From assembly GCF_900055185.1 (NCBI RefSeq), contig NZ_FIZX01000001.1:744001-808000 (forward strand): a stretch of DNA of 64,000 bases. The letters are read 5' to 3'. The first letter of the stretch is position 1. Each line of letters starts with the position of its first letter. This document shows, piece by piece, positions 35,468-45,234 of this stretch. Made by a program: the position numbers and the translations under genes. The DNA comes from Grimontia celer. GTDB lineage: Bacteria > Pseudomonadota > Gammaproteobacteria > Enterobacterales > Vibrionaceae. Under the pieces are notes generated by a model. It had not been told where the DNA came from. It searched no databases and worked only from the letters and a program-made list of their open reading frames with translations.

Positions 35468-35810
35468 TCAGTAAAAGTCCATAATTAGTAATAAGATAGG
35501 TCGGTTAAGTCTAGTCAAAAGAAAGAAACGAACGTGAATGTCTAGTTTTATTGACCTACGCATAGTAACGATTCATCGGTAAATTAATGTAAACCTCCCG
35601 TAATGATTGATTATGTTAAGGTCTATTTTTTGTATTTATCACCTCTGAGACAAAGCCCCTTTAATGTGTTGTTACCAAGCATCATTACCTTTGTTCACTA
35701 TCTCCCATCTGTTCAATCCCAATTTAGTCTGTATAATTCGCCGCCTGTTTGTTCGTGCCACATAAAGCGGCGCTCAGAACGCTTCACATCATTCATCTAG
35801 GAATACTTCA
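35468..35810. other. Intergenic region between lipoprotein and ABC-F genes
   Basis: 343 bp, AT-rich, with no convincing ORF, hairpin or repeat. Only the AGGA before the ybiT start (35799-35802) is identifiable. Confidence 0.5.
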
Positions 35811-37415
35811 TTGATTTCAACCGCTAACATCACCATGCAATTTGGCGCGGAGCCGTTGTTTGAAAACATCTCAGCAAAGTTCGCTAACGGTAACCGTTAT
35901 GGCCTGATTGGCGCGAATGGCTGTGGCAAATCGACCTTTATGAAGATCTTGAGCGGCGCACTGGCACCTAGCTCAGGTAACGTGTCGATCGCGCCGGGAT
36001 TGAAGTTGGGTGTGTTGAGTCAGGATCAGTTTGCGTTTGAAAACTTTAACGTGATTGATGTGGTCATCATGGGTGACAAGAAACTATGGGAAGTGAAGCA
36101 AGAGCGTGACCGCATTTATTCTTTGCCGGAAATGAGTGAAGAAGATGGCATGAAAGTCGCGGAGCTTGAAGTCGAGTTCGCGGAAATGGACGGCTACACA
36201 GCAGAAAGCCGCGCGGGCGATATCCTGATTAAAGCAGGTATCGAAGAACACCTGCACTTTGGCCTGATGCAGCAAGTAGCGCCGGGTTGGAAGCTGCGTG
36301 TGCTGCTGGCTCAGGCGCTGTTTGCGAACCCAGATATTCTGTTGCTTGACGAACCGACGAACAACCTGGATATCCATACCATCGGTTGGTTGGCGGAAGA
36401 GTTAAGCCAGCGTAAGTGCACCATGATTATTATCTCGCACGACCGTCACTTCCTGAACACCGTCTGTACCCATATGGCAGACATTGATTACGGTGAGCTG
36501 CGCATCTATCCGGGTAATTATGACTACTTCTTGGAAGCGTCTGGTTTGCAACGCGAGCAATTGCTGGCGAGTAACGCCAAGAAGGCGGCCGAAATTAGCG
36601 AGCTCCAAGAGTTTGTGAACCGCTTTGGTGCCAACGCTTCTAAAGCGAAACTGGCGAGTTCACGCGCGAAACGCATGGACAAAATCAAACTGGATGAAGT
36701 GAAAACCTCCAGCCGTATCAGTCCGTCGATTGATTTTGGTGAAGGCAAGAAACTGCACCGTCAGGCGCTTGAGCTGCAACAAGTGGGTCATGGCTATAAC
36801 GGCGAGATGTTGTTTGAAAACGGTAATCTGCTGCTGGAAGCAGGCTCGCGCCTTGCGGTTATCGGTGAGAACGGTGTGGGTAAAACCACGTTGCTGCGCT
36901 GCTTGGTGAACGAGCTTGAGCAAACCCAAGGTGTGGTGAAGTGGGCGGAGAATGCGTCTGTCGGTTACTGTCCGCAGGATTGTACTGCTGACTTCGACAA
37001 TGACATGACCATCTTTGAGTGGATTTCTCAATGGCGTACCGCGAAGCATAACGACCTAATTGTGCGTGCGATTCTTGGGCGTTTGCTGTTTACCGAAGAT
37101 GACGTGAACAAGAAAGCCAGAAACTGTTCGGGTGGTGAGAAGAACCGTCTGATCTTCGGCAAGCTGATGATGCAAGACATCAACGTGCTGGTGATGGATG
37201 AGCCAACCAACCACATGGATATGGAAGCAATTGAAGCGCTGAACAGCGCGCTGAAAGTGTATCCGGGAACGCTGATTTTCGTCAGCCACGACCGCGAGTT
37301 CGTGTCATCACTGGCGACGGCGATTATCGAAATCAAAGACAAGAAGCTGGATTACTTCCAAGGTACATACGAAGAGTATCTTGCCCACCAGCAGAAGGTG
37401 TTGAGCGCGGCCTAA
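35811..37415 (+). CDS. ybiT: ABC-F family ATPase, YbiT-like
   Basis: 534 residues, two ATPase domains and no membrane segments, so a translation-associated ABC-F protein. First domain: Walker [10 protein letters not shown], a signature that reads APGWKLR rather than SGGQ, Walker [15 protein letters not shown]. Second domain: Walker [10 protein letters not shown], signature CSGGEKNRL, Walker [15 protein letters not shown]. The linker (about 245-315) is charged and helical. YbiT of E. coli has the same length and the same APGWKLR sequence. A TTG start is used (35811), with AGGA 8 nt upstream. Followed by a terminator at 37453-37475. Confidence 0.95.
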   Translation: MISTANITMQFGAEPLFENISAKFANGNRYGLIGANGCGKSTFMKILSGALAPSSGNVSIAPGLKLGVLSQDQFAFENFNVIDVVIMGDKKLWEVKQERDRIYSLPEMSEEDGMKVAELEVEFAEMDGYTAESRAGDILIKAGIEEHLHFGLMQQVAPGWKLRVLLAQALFANPDILLLDEPTNNLDIHTIGWLAEELSQRKCTMIIISHDRHFLNTVCTHMADIDYGELRIYPGNYDYFLEASGLQREQLLASNAKKAAEISELQEFVNRFGANASKAKLASSRAKRMDKIKLDEVKTSSRISPSIDFGEGKKLHRQALELQQVGHGYNGEMLFENGNLLLEAGSRLAVIGENGVGKTTLLRCLVNELEQTQGVVKWAENASVGYCPQDCTADFDNDMTIFEWISQWRTAKHNDLIVRAILGRLLFTEDDVNKKARNCSGGEKNRLIFGKLMMQDINVLVMDEPTNHMDMEAIEALNSALKVYPGTLIFVSHDREFVSSLATAIIEIKDKKLDYFQGTYEEYLAHQQKVLSAA

Positions 37416-37452
37416 GCGACTCAACGGGCGGTTCTGATTTAATGCCATAGAA

Positions 37453-37475
37453 AACGCCACCTAGAAGGTGGCGTT
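37453..37475 (+). terminator. Terminator after ybiT
   Basis: AACGCCACC pairs with GGTGGCGTT with a 5-nt loop. Confidence 0.85.
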
Positions 37476-37498
37476 CTTGCACTCTGCGGTTTGCCCGG

Positions 37499-38509
37499 TT
37501 ATTCGCAAACCAAGACAACCTTTCCGCTGACGATGCGGTTTTCTATCAATTCATGTGCTCGGTAGGCTTCACTCAACGGCACCTGTTCGGCGACGATAGG
37601 GCGCAATTCACCAACTTCCAGCTTATTAATCAGTGAGGTTAAGGCTTCTCTGTACCAGCTTACGTTCTTCCGAACTTCTTGGGGCAGGGCGCAGAAGTAA
37701 ACCTGTTTGCCGTTGGGCATCAAGTTGATAAAACCAACCTGTGCGATGCCCAATATCATTGGCAGCAAGCCGCCAAACTTCCCACCTGAGAACCCATAGC
37801 TGACTATCGTTCCTCCGCGTTTAACCACGCGACAGGTACGATTGAGATGGCTTCCCCCAAAAGCATCAAAGGCCGCATCAATACCCTTGGGAAACTGAGA
37901 CTTCACCACCCGAACGAAATCCTCAGCTTGATAATCAACCGGAGTGGCGCCGAGTGTTCGAACCAGATCATGCTTCGACTTGGAAGCGGTAGAAAGCACC
38001 CGTGCACCTGCCGCGGTTGCCAATTGAATCAGTGCTGATCCAACACCGCCCGCACCGGAGTGAACCAGAAGCGTTTGTCCTGGCTGAATGTCGGCTTTTT
38101 GAAAGAGAATGCAATAGGCCGTCAGGTAGTTCAGACAAAGGCTGCACACTTCTGCTGGGCTTAGATGCTTGGGATACTTCACGAGATATTGGGAGTCGAT
38201 ACACAGAAACTCTGAATAGCATCCGAAGAAGGGATTCAGCGCCGTTACATGGTCGCCTTTTTTAAATCCGGTCACACCTTCTCCGACCTCATCGACGATT
38301 CCTGCAAAATCATACCCGGGCGTAAATGGTGTTTTGGGCGCGAGCGGATAGCCTCCCCGTTGCGCCATGATATCTGCATAGCCCACACCTGCTGCGAGCA
38401 CTTTGACTCTAACCTCATTGGCTTGTGGTGTTGGCATCGTTTCTGTCAGTGTCTCCAGTACTTTTGGTGCGCCGTGTTGGTTGATGATCACTCTTTGATT
38501 GTTTTGCAT
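37499..38509 (-). CDS. Zinc-less MDR alcohol dehydrogenase / quinone oxidoreductase family protein
   Basis: 336 residues. The medium-chain dehydrogenase fold shows GVGYADIMAQRGGYP, GYDFAGIVDEVGEGV, and the nucleotide-binding LLVHSGAGGVGSALIQLATAAGA. The cysteines and histidines that bind catalytic zinc are absent, so it is of the zeta-crystallin/quinone-reductase-like type that uses NADPH. The substrate is unknown. It is divergent from a LysR regulator about 140 bp away, the usual arrangement for stress-responsive oxidoreductases, so the regulator probably controls it. No clear terminator follows other than the one of ybiT. Confidence 0.88.
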   Translation of the reverse strand: MQNNQRVIINQHGAPKVLETLTETMPTPQANEVRVKVLAAGVGYADIMAQRGGYPLAPKTPFTPGYDFAGIVDEVGEGVTGFKKGDHVTALNPFFGCYSEFLCIDSQYLVKYPKHLSPAEVCSLCLNYLTAYCILFQKADIQPGQTLLVHSGAGGVGSALIQLATAAGARVLSTASKSKHDLVRTLGATPVDYQAEDFVRVVKSQFPKGIDAAFDAFGGSHLNRTCRVVKRGGTIVSYGFSGGKFGGLLPMILGIAQVGFINLMPNGKQVYFCALPQEVRKNVSWYREALTSLINKLEVGELRPIVAEQVPLSEAYRAHELIENRIVSGKVVLVCE

Positions 38510-38652
38510 AAAGCCCCACTATCTCATTGTCACTAATCAATTATTCGCCTTGCGGGTTTTTGACTACCGACTGAATTTACAAAAGATGCTGTGCAGCTTA
38601 CTATTTGAAAAAGAATAATGAACAAACAAAAAAGAAAGGTGGCTATTCATAT

Positions 38653-39549
38653 ATGAATATCGATTGGCGTTCATGGTATCAGTTTTTGGCTATTGCTGAT
38701 TGTGGAAGCTTGAATCAAGCGGCAGAGAAACTGGGGAGCTCACAACCAACGTTGAGTCGGCAGTTGTTAGCATTAGAAACCCAGTTGGGGCGAAAGTTGT
38801 TTGACCGAAGCACACATGGACTGACCTTGACCGACTTTGGCAAAACCTTGTTGGAAGAAAGCCAGAATATGGCAGCGTCGGCAGATAGATTGCAGCGATT
38901 AGCGCATGGACAGGATTTAACGTTGAGCGGCTCGGTGCGACTCTCTGTGAATGAAATGATTGCCCAGTATTGTTTGCCTGCTTTGCTGCCAGCGTTCTTG
39001 AATCAATATCCTGATCTGCAAGTACAGGTCGTCGTCACGAACCAAGCATCGAACCTTGATAAGCGCGATGCTGACGTTGCGGTTCGAATGTTTCGTCCTC
39101 ACCAACAAGATCTGGTCATGCGTCATTTGCTCGATATTGGTATTGGCGCTTATGCGAGTGACATTTATCTGGATTTGCGGGGAATCCCGTCAACGCCAGA
39201 GGCGTTGATTAAACATAGAATTTTGGGGTTTGACCGGGATAAACAATTGGAAGATGGTGCCACTGCGTTAGGTTGGCCGATTAAGAACGATGATCTTCAC
39301 TTTCGAACGGACAATATGGCGTTGATGGTTGAGGTTGCGGTCAATGGGGGAGGGATTATCTTTACCCATGATTACGTCGCCAATCTACGTAGCCTCACCC
39401 ACATAGATTGCGGTTTCACCATTCCATCTGTACCGGTTTATCTCACGTGTCACCGGGATGTTCAGCACAACCAGAAAATACGGGTACTGATGGATTTTCT
39501 AGCTGAAAGACTACCACGGTTTATTGCTGACTATGCTGGCAAGCAGTGA
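38653..39549 (+). CDS. LysR-family transcriptional regulator
   Basis: 298 residues from ATG 38653. HTH at about 7-65 (FLAIADCGSLNQAAEKLGSS, then QPTLSRQLLALETQLG), followed by a short linker and the effector-binding domain. A frame starting at a TTG at 38605 adds 16 residues (MKKNNEQTKK…) that do not resemble the family, so the ATG is preferred; AAAGGTGG lies 11-12 nt upstream. It is divergent from the quinone-reductase-like gene and probably regulates it and itself. A terminator follows at 39577-39600. Confidence 0.9.
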   Translation: MNIDWRSWYQFLAIADCGSLNQAAEKLGSSQPTLSRQLLALETQLGRKLFDRSTHGLTLTDFGKTLLEESQNMAASADRLQRLAHGQDLTLSGSVRLSVNEMIAQYCLPALLPAFLNQYPDLQVQVVVTNQASNLDKRDADVAVRMFRPHQQDLVMRHLLDIGIGAYASDIYLDLRGIPSTPEALIKHRILGFDRDKQLEDGATALGWPIKNDDLHFRTDNMALMVEVAVNGGGIIFTHDYVANLRSLTHIDCGFTIPSVPVYLTCHRDVQHNQKIRVLMDFLAERLPRFIADYAGKQ

Positions 39550-39576
39550 GCGAATAGAAGCCATAGATAGAAAGCA

Positions 39577-39600
39577 AAACGCCACCCAAGGGTGGCGTTT
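39577..39600. terminator. Terminator between LysR gene and CNNM pair
   Basis: AAACGCCACCC (39577-39587) pairs with GGGTGGCGTTT (39590-39600). Confidence 0.88.
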
Positions 39601-39621
39601 ATAGTGTTTACGGTTAACCGA

Positions 39622-40641
39622 TTAGCTCGTTGCTGATGTTGGCAGCACACGCTTCAGAATATCTGCCAGCGTGACCACGCCAATCATCTTGTCGCCTTTG
39701 CTCACAACAGCAATCTGCACACTTGCTTCACGCATACGCGCCAGCGCTTCGTATACCGGCGTATTTGCGTCAAGTACATGCGCCTTGCGTGCGATTTCAC
39801 GTGCAGGGCGGTCAGCGGGTTCCAGCAGAGTATCACGCACATGAACCACAAGCGGTTTGAGGCCACGGTTTCCGAATACCAGAATACGCATGTGTCCAGA
39901 TTCCATCGACACCTTGCGTACTTCCGCAACAGTCGCGCGCTTGTCGACATGGGCCATGACCTGACCTTCTGTCACCAGCGTTTCAACCGGGATTGAACTC
40001 AGGTCAATCAGGCCAGAAAGTTGCTTTTGAATGCTCGGTTGCAACGTACCCACTTTACCCGAGTGTTCAACGAGTTGACGGATGGTATCAATGTCTTGTC
40101 CACCGACAGCAGCGCTTTCTACGGGCTCAACACCAGAAGCTTTAACCAGTCGGTTTGCGATGCTGTTGATCCAGTTCAGTAGCGGACGCAGGGGCCACAC
40201 GTAAGCGCGTGCTACCAGACCAATCGCCAATGCTGATTTTTCTGGATGCGCAATCGACCAAGACTTCGGTGCCATTTCACCTACCACAAGGTGAAGGAAG
40301 GTCACGACAAACAGCGCAAAACCAAATGATGCACCACCTGCTGCCCAATCCGGCAGACCCATCGAGGCAAACACTGGGCTCATCCAATAGTCAACCGCTG
40401 GCTTGGTGACTGCACCCAACGCAAAGGTACAGAAGGTAATACCCAACTGAGCACCGGCTAGCATCAGTGTCAGGTCATTCATACCGCGCAGTGCAGCACG
40501 TGCAGATGCACTTTCCACTGCCATTTCTTCCAGGCGGTGGCGGCGTGCACCCATCAACGCAAATTCGATGATAACGAAGAAGCCACTCAATACGATGAGG
40601 GCAGTGGTCACCAGAGTGACAATCAACGGATCAGTCATCAT
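39622..40641 (-). CDS. CNNM/CorC-family membrane protein, short form with CBS pair
   Basis: 339 residues. The N-terminal CNNM (DUF21) domain has about three to four transmembrane helices (for example LIVTLVTTALIVLSGFFVII and FGFALFVVTFLHLVVGEMAP) with the family segment GEMAPKSWSIAHPEK, followed by a CBS-domain pair (about 210-330) ending VVSKGDKMIGVVTLADILKR. It lacks the C-terminal CorC_HlyC domain that the upstream partner has. CNNM proteins are linked to magnesium/cobalt handling and so-called hemolysins. Its start overlaps the stop of the upstream paralogue by 4 nt, so both are translated together, possibly as a heterodimer. Confidence 0.88.
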   Translation of the reverse strand: MMTDPLIVTLVTTALIVLSGFFVIIEFALMGARRHRLEEMAVESASARAALRGMNDLTLMLAGAQLGITFCTFALGAVTKPAVDYWMSPVFASMGLPDWAAGGASFGFALFVVTFLHLVVGEMAPKSWSIAHPEKSALAIGLVARAYVWPLRPLLNWINSIANRLVKASGVEPVESAAVGGQDIDTIRQLVEHSGKVGTLQPSIQKQLSGLIDLSSIPVETLVTEGQVMAHVDKRATVAEVRKVSMESGHMRILVFGNRGLKPLVVHVRDTLLEPADRPAREIARKAHVLDANTPVYEALARMREASVQIAVVSKGDKMIGVVTLADILKRVLPTSATS

Positions 40642-42014
40642 TCTTCACCCTCCTCAACTGGATTCTCTACAAGCTTGACGCGCACCTCTGTTGGAACGTG
40701 TCGCTCAATACGCAACACTTCAACCTCAAGATGGCGCTTGAACAGCTCGCCAGAAGCAAATTCGGATGGGTCGACTGGCAGCTCGATAATGACTGTCTCG
40801 CCTTCAGCCGGAAGGGCACCACGTTCAGCAATCAACATACCGGCGATGGTTTCTACATCGTCTTTCGGCAGGTCGTAGCCAATCGCACGCTCTACTTCAT
40901 CGATGTGAACGTCACCTTCCATCAGCCATACGTTGTCGCTTTGCGGCACAACAGCATCAGCCGCGTCGGCGTCGTGTTCGTCGGTGATTTCACCTACGAT
41001 TTCCATCGCCAGATCTTCAATCGTCAATACGCCGGCAAAGCCGCCGTATTCATCGATCACACATGCCAGATGGTTGGTTGATTTCTCTAGCTGATCCAGA
41101 GCGTCTGGCAGACTCATTAGCGTTGGCAGCACGGTAGCAGGGCGCATCACTGATTCTACGGTGTCGTTAGCGTGGCCAGCATCAATACGTGCCAACACAT
41201 CAGGAAGATGAACCACACCCACAGGCGCATCGTCATCGTTCACCACAGGGTAACGGGTATGTGCTTGTGCCATCAGAGACACCAGCTCAGTCAATGTGGT
41301 TTCCGGCTCCACCCAGTCGACTTGTGAACGAGGCACCATGGCATGTTCTACATCGCGTTCTGGGAAATCCAGAATACGGTCCATCATCAGTGACAGTTCG
41401 ACAGGAATATCACCGGTTTCACGCGAGTTAGCGATGATGTGGTGCAAGTCTTCTTCCGATGCGCTTACGTCGAGATCGTGCACAGGTTCAATGCGAACCG
41501 CACGAAGCAGCAGGTTTGCAGATTTGTCGAAGAAGCTGATGAAAAAGCCGAAGACTGACATATAAATCAGGGTCGAACGGGACATCATCAGGGACATTGG
41601 TTCTGCATTGGCGATCGCGAGGTTCTTCGGATATAGCTCACCCATGATCATTTGAACGACCATAGCGACGCCAAGGGTGATGACGGTACCGAGTGCGATA
41701 CCCGCCTCTAGCGATAACCCAAAGCCTTGTAGTAATACACCCAGAGACTGACCGACCAGAGGTTCCGCAACGAAGCCAAGAACCAGACCAGTTACCGTAA
41801 TGCCAAGTTGGGCACCGGAAAGCATAAAGCTGGTACGCTTGGTCACTTTGAGCGCGCGTTTTGCAGCTTCATCGCCCGTGGCAGCAAGGGTTGCGAGCTT
41901 TGCTCTGTCCACGGCCATGTACGCAAACTCTTGGGCAACGAAGTAGCCGTTTGCTGCGATAATAGCCAAGATAAATAGAATGCCGAACAGAAGGGTAAGG
42001 AGGGTCTCAATCAT
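40638..42014 (-). CDS. CNNM/CorC-family hemolysin-like membrane protein with CBS and CorC_HlyC domains
   Basis: 458 residues from ATG 42014, which has GGAGG 8 nt upstream. CNNM domain with several transmembrane helices and GELYPKNLAIANAEPM (about 2-200), CBS pair (about 215-335, AMVPRSQVDWVEPETTL … CVIDEYGGFAGVLTIEDLAMEIVGEI), and the C-terminal CorC_HlyC domain (about 355-455). Such proteins influence divalent-cation flux; none of the members have well-settled transport roles. It forms a two-gene unit with the shorter paralogue. Tandem CNNM pairs are frequent in actinobacteria and less typical in vibrios (recollection). Confidence 0.88.
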   Translation of the reverse strand: MIETLLTLLFGILFILAIIAANGYFVAQEFAYMAVDRAKLATLAATGDEAAKRALKVTKRTSFMLSGAQLGITVTGLVLGFVAEPLVGQSLGVLLQGFGLSLEAGIALGTVITLGVAMVVQMIMGELYPKNLAIANAEPMSLMMSRSTLIYMSVFGFFISFFDKSANLLLRAVRIEPVHDLDVSASEEDLHHIIANSRETGDIPVELSLMMDRILDFPERDVEHAMVPRSQVDWVEPETTLTELVSLMAQAHTRYPVVNDDDAPVGVVHLPDVLARIDAGHANDTVESVMRPATVLPTLMSLPDALDQLEKSTNHLACVIDEYGGFAGVLTIEDLAMEIVGEITDEHDADAADAVVPQSDNVWLMEGDVHIDEVERAIGYDLPKDDVETIAGMLIAERGALPAEGETVIIELPVDPSEFASGELFKRHLEVEVLRIERHVPTEVRVKLVENPVEEGEE

Positions 42015-42312
42015 TGCTGTGTCCTCCCTTGATGACAAGAAGCCAGTAAGGTTTGACACAATCGACTAGAGTTGGGGTCCACAAAGTATTCCTACAGTAA
42101 TAACAGGAAGCGCAGTATATTTCCGCGATGTGGAAATAGTCTAGTGAATAGTTTGATTATCCCCTGCAAACTTACTGAGACACAGGGCCAGCGGGGTTTC
42201 CATGCCATCTACAGGTTGGCTGCAATGGCCGAAAATCGTGGCTTATCACGACGAATTTGGCCATTTCTGGGGTTACGGACTGTTACAAATATCCTATGGC
42301 CTGAGCTCGGCT

Positions 42313-42570
42313 TTAACTGTCCAGCTTGCCAGAAGCTTTCTTCCCTAAGAAGTACCCCACGCAGAAAACCGCAATAAATACGATTGTCGCCAGCACGTAA
42401 GCCAATACTTCCGGCGCACCCAGGCCGAAGGCGAAGGCAAAACTGATTCCCAGAAATGCTTCTCTGAGCCATTCTGTTGCGGGCGAATTAGTGCTCATGC
42501 CGAGCATACCAATAAAAAGAAGAAGGGCGAGCAGGCCGACTTTCAGGCCGATAAGGGTGGAACGTTGCAT
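42313..42570 (-). CDS. Small membrane protein of unknown function
   Basis: 85 residues with two clear transmembrane segments (LKVGLLALLLFIGMLGMS and VLAYVLATIVFIAVFCVGYF) and a short positively charged tail (LGKKASGKLDS). The ATG at 42570 is the family-like start; a GGGAG-type sequence lies upstream (CGGGAGCCATG region on the minus strand). No homologue recognised. Its neighbour on the same strand is a small lipoprotein. Confidence 0.65.
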   Translation of the reverse strand: MQRSTLIGLKVGLLALLLFIGMLGMSTNSPATEWLREAFLGISFAFAFGLGAPEVLAYVLATIVFIAVFCVGYFLGKKASGKLDS

Positions 42571-42619
42571 ACATGGCTCCCGTTAAAAAACGGGCGCCAG
42601 TATACGACAATTTATTCGG

Positions 42620-42871
42620 TTATAGGCACTGCGCAAGCTGGCCTTTTTTCGTTGCAGCCATTACACAGCCGCGTGCACTGTCAGAAGCAGCTTTACACTG
42701 ACTCATCAGCTCACCGGCTGATGGAGCCAAAGCGCCCAGTACTTTTTGTGCATGGCTAACGACTTTGCCGCAATCACTTTCGGCAACAGGGTCGTAATCA
42801 GAACAAGCGGTGAGGCCGAGAACTGCGGTGGCCAGAAGAGTTGTTTTTATGGTGGTTTTCACGTTGAACAT
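42620..42871 (-). CDS. Small predicted lipoprotein
   Basis: 83 residues from ATG 42871. The N-terminus ends in the lipobox LTAC, giving an acylated Cys at position 23, so it should sit in the envelope. Four further cysteines (SDCGKV, SQCKAA, RGCVMA, AQCL) could pair as two disulfides. The start at 42871 has AGGGG about 9 nt upstream; the ATG at 42880 is too close to it. No family recognised. Confidence 0.65.
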   Translation of the reverse strand: MFNVKTTIKTTLLATAVLGLTACSDYDPVAESDCGKVVSHAQKVLGALAPSAGELMSQCKAASDSARGCVMAATKKGQLAQCL

Positions 42872-42954
42872 AAATCTCATCCCCTACAATGATTCAATAC
42901 AAGGGTAGGAGAGCTTTCCTAACTTTGCGATTTTGAAAGACAACTGAGACAAAA

Positions 42955-42976
42955 AAGGACGCCGAAGCGTCCTTTG
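42955..42976 (-). terminator. Terminator near the ABC exporter gene end
   Basis: AAAGGACGC (42955-42963) pairs with GCGTCCTTT (42968-42976). It lies just downstream of the ABC exporter stop at 43001 (minus strand) and is flanked by A and T runs. Confidence 0.8.
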
Positions 42977-43000
42977 TTATCCCGTTTATTTTTTATCGGA

Positions 43001-44830
43001 TTAGTCTCCGATAAAACCGCCAGTTTGATGCTGCCAGAGTTGGGCATAGATGCCGCCGCTCGAAATCAACTCTTGGTGGGTGCCTTGCTCAACGATTTCG
43101 CCCTGATCGAGAACGATGAGTCTGTCCATCGCAGCGATGGTGGATAGTCGGTGTGCAATAGCAATCACCGTTTTACCTTCCATCAATTGATAGAGACTTT
43201 CCTGAATCGCTGATTCTACCTCTGAGTCCAGTGCGGACGTGGCTTCGTCAAGGATAAGAATAGGTGCGTCTTTTAGTAGTACACGGGAGATTGCCACGCG
43301 CTGACGTTGACCGCCAGACAGCTTCACGCCGCGTTCGCCTACCTGTGAATCGTAACCACGGTTTCCATGCGGGTCGCTCAGGGTCTCGATAAAGTCGTGA
43401 GCCTGCGCTTTTCTTGCGGCAGCGAGCATGGCTTCTTCGCTTGCATCCGGATCGCCATATAGGATGTTTTCGCGGATAGAACGGTGCAGCAGGGAAGTGT
43501 CCTGCGTCACCATGCCGATATTGGCGCGCAAAGAGTCCTGCGTAACGGCAGAAATGTTCTGTCCATCAATACGGATTTCACCGCCTTCCACATCGTGAAA
43601 ACGCATCAGAAGGTTCACTAAGGTTGATTTACCCGCACCTGAACGACCAACCAGGCCGACTTTTTCGCCCGGCTTGATGTTGAGGTTCAGCTTTTCAATC
43701 ACGCCCTTACCTTCACCATAGTGGAAGCGAACATCGGTGAAGTTAATGGCACCTTGAGGTACTTCCAATGCAGGTGCGTTTGGCTTGTCCAACACTTCGA
43801 CAGGTTTAGAAAGCGTCGCCATGCCGTCGACCACGGTACCAATGTTTTCAAACAACGAACCGATTTCCCACATTATCCACTTCGACATGCTGTTGATACG
43901 CAGTGCAAGGCTGACGGCAATAGCAATCGCGCCAACGGTGATGGCGGAGTCCAGCCAGAGCCAGATAGACATAGCACTGATAGAGAACAACAGGGCATAG
44001 TTGGCGATCTCAACCGAGATATTGAAGCCAGTGGCTAAACGCATCTGGCGATAGACGGTGTCCATAAACACGCCCATGCCTTCTTCGGCGTGTTGAGTTT
44101 CTCGATCTGTGTGTGAGAACAGTTTGACCGTGGCGATGTTGGTGTAGCTGTCGACGATGCGGCCTGTCATCAACGAGCGCGCGTCTGCTTGCTCGGTGGA
44201 AACCGCTTTCAACTTAGGGACAAAGTAAATTTGAATACCAATGTAAGCCGTCAACCAAACCAGCATCGGCAGCATCAGTCGGATATCTGCCTGGCCCACG
44301 ATAAACAGCATGGAGATAAAGTAGACGGCAATATATACCGCCACATCCAGCAGCTTCATCACGGTTTCTCGAATCGATAGGGCAGTCTGCATGACTTTGG
44401 TGGCAATACGACCTGCGAAGTCATTCTGATAGAAGCCGATGCTCTGCTTTAGCAGGTAACGGTGTGCCATCCAGCGAATGGACATGGGGTAGTTACCGAG
44501 TAGCGACTGGTGCAATACCAAAGAATGCACAGCGACAAGTATGGGCATACCAATCAGGATAAGCAGCCCTATCCCAATCAGAGTATTCCCTTCGTCGGCC
44601 AGAAAGGTGGTTTTATCTTGATTAGTCAGCCAGTCAACCAGCTGCCCCATAAAGCCAAAAAGAGAAACTTCCGCAATGGCGATAAATGCAGTGAGCACCG
44701 CCATGGTGATTAGCGGTCGTTCAAAACCTTTGGTGTAGTGACGGCAAAATGCGAGTAGGCCATTGGGTGGCTGTTCAGGTTGCTTTGGCGGAAAGGCCAG
44801 CGTAACGCGTTCGAACAATTTATAGATCAT
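43001..44830 (-). CDS. ABC exporter half-transporter (fused permease and ATPase)
   Basis: 609 residues. An N-terminal transmembrane domain of six helices (about 40-330; type I ABC exporter) is fused to a nucleotide-binding domain with Walker A GLVGRSGAGKST, Q-loop, signature LSGGQRQRVAISRV and Walker B ILILDEATSALDSE, then the H-loop in IAHRLSTIAAMD. It works as a homodimer or heterodimer to export lipids, peptides or drugs; the substrate is not indicated by the context. It stands alone. The ATG at 44830 has a GGA-rich stretch (TCCGGAAGGATTC on the minus strand) close upstream. Confidence 0.93.
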   Translation of the reverse strand: MIYKLFERVTLAFPPKQPEQPPNGLLAFCRHYTKGFERPLITMAVLTAFIAIAEVSLFGFMGQLVDWLTNQDKTTFLADEGNTLIGIGLLILIGMPILVAVHSLVLHQSLLGNYPMSIRWMAHRYLLKQSIGFYQNDFAGRIATKVMQTALSIRETVMKLLDVAVYIAVYFISMLFIVGQADIRLMLPMLVWLTAYIGIQIYFVPKLKAVSTEQADARSLMTGRIVDSYTNIATVKLFSHTDRETQHAEEGMGVFMDTVYRQMRLATGFNISVEIANYALLFSISAMSIWLWLDSAITVGAIAIAVSLALRINSMSKWIMWEIGSLFENIGTVVDGMATLSKPVEVLDKPNAPALEVPQGAINFTDVRFHYGEGKGVIEKLNLNIKPGEKVGLVGRSGAGKSTLVNLLMRFHDVEGGEIRIDGQNISAVTQDSLRANIGMVTQDTSLLHRSIRENILYGDPDASEEAMLAAARKAQAHDFIETLSDPHGNRGYDSQVGERGVKLSGGQRQRVAISRVLLKDAPILILDEATSALDSEVESAIQESLYQLMEGKTVIAIAHRLSTIAAMDRLIVLDQGEIVEQGTHQELISSGGIYAQLWQHQTGGFIGD

Positions 44831-45234
44831 GAATCCTTCCGGAGTAGGATGGTTGCGCTCAATAGCAGAAATTCAGTACGGAAAGAATTGATTATTAGGT
44901 ACTTTCCGGAGCTGGTTGACGCGAACCCAAATGAAAGACGATGAGATTCTATCAGGTTTATCGGATTGAATAATGCCAATGTTTTCTACGGAACTGTTCA
45001 AAAATTCTGATGATTGCGATTGGCTTTGTCATCGCCGATAGGAACTGAACTTATTTTATCGAGCCGATACCAGCAAAACGTCAATATAATTGGCAGTCGT
45101 GTCTGAATCATGACATTTCGCATGCTCCTGCCTAGAGAGTCAGGCGCATTTTGCTACGTTTGAAGATTATCCATGCCAGCTTCCGCGAAGCCTTGATTTA
45201 GCGCGGCGCAATAAAACCCTCTGTGAGGTGCGTG
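44831..45234. other. Intergenic region upstream of the DUF4157 gene
   Basis: 404 bp between divergent genes with no convincing ORF, repeat or hairpin. Probably promoters only. Confidence 0.5.

Noticed and set aside
42072..42377. Plus-strand 101-codon frame between the CNNM pair and the small membrane protein
   Set aside because: Overlaps the end of a better-supported small gene on the other strand and has no recognisable features.
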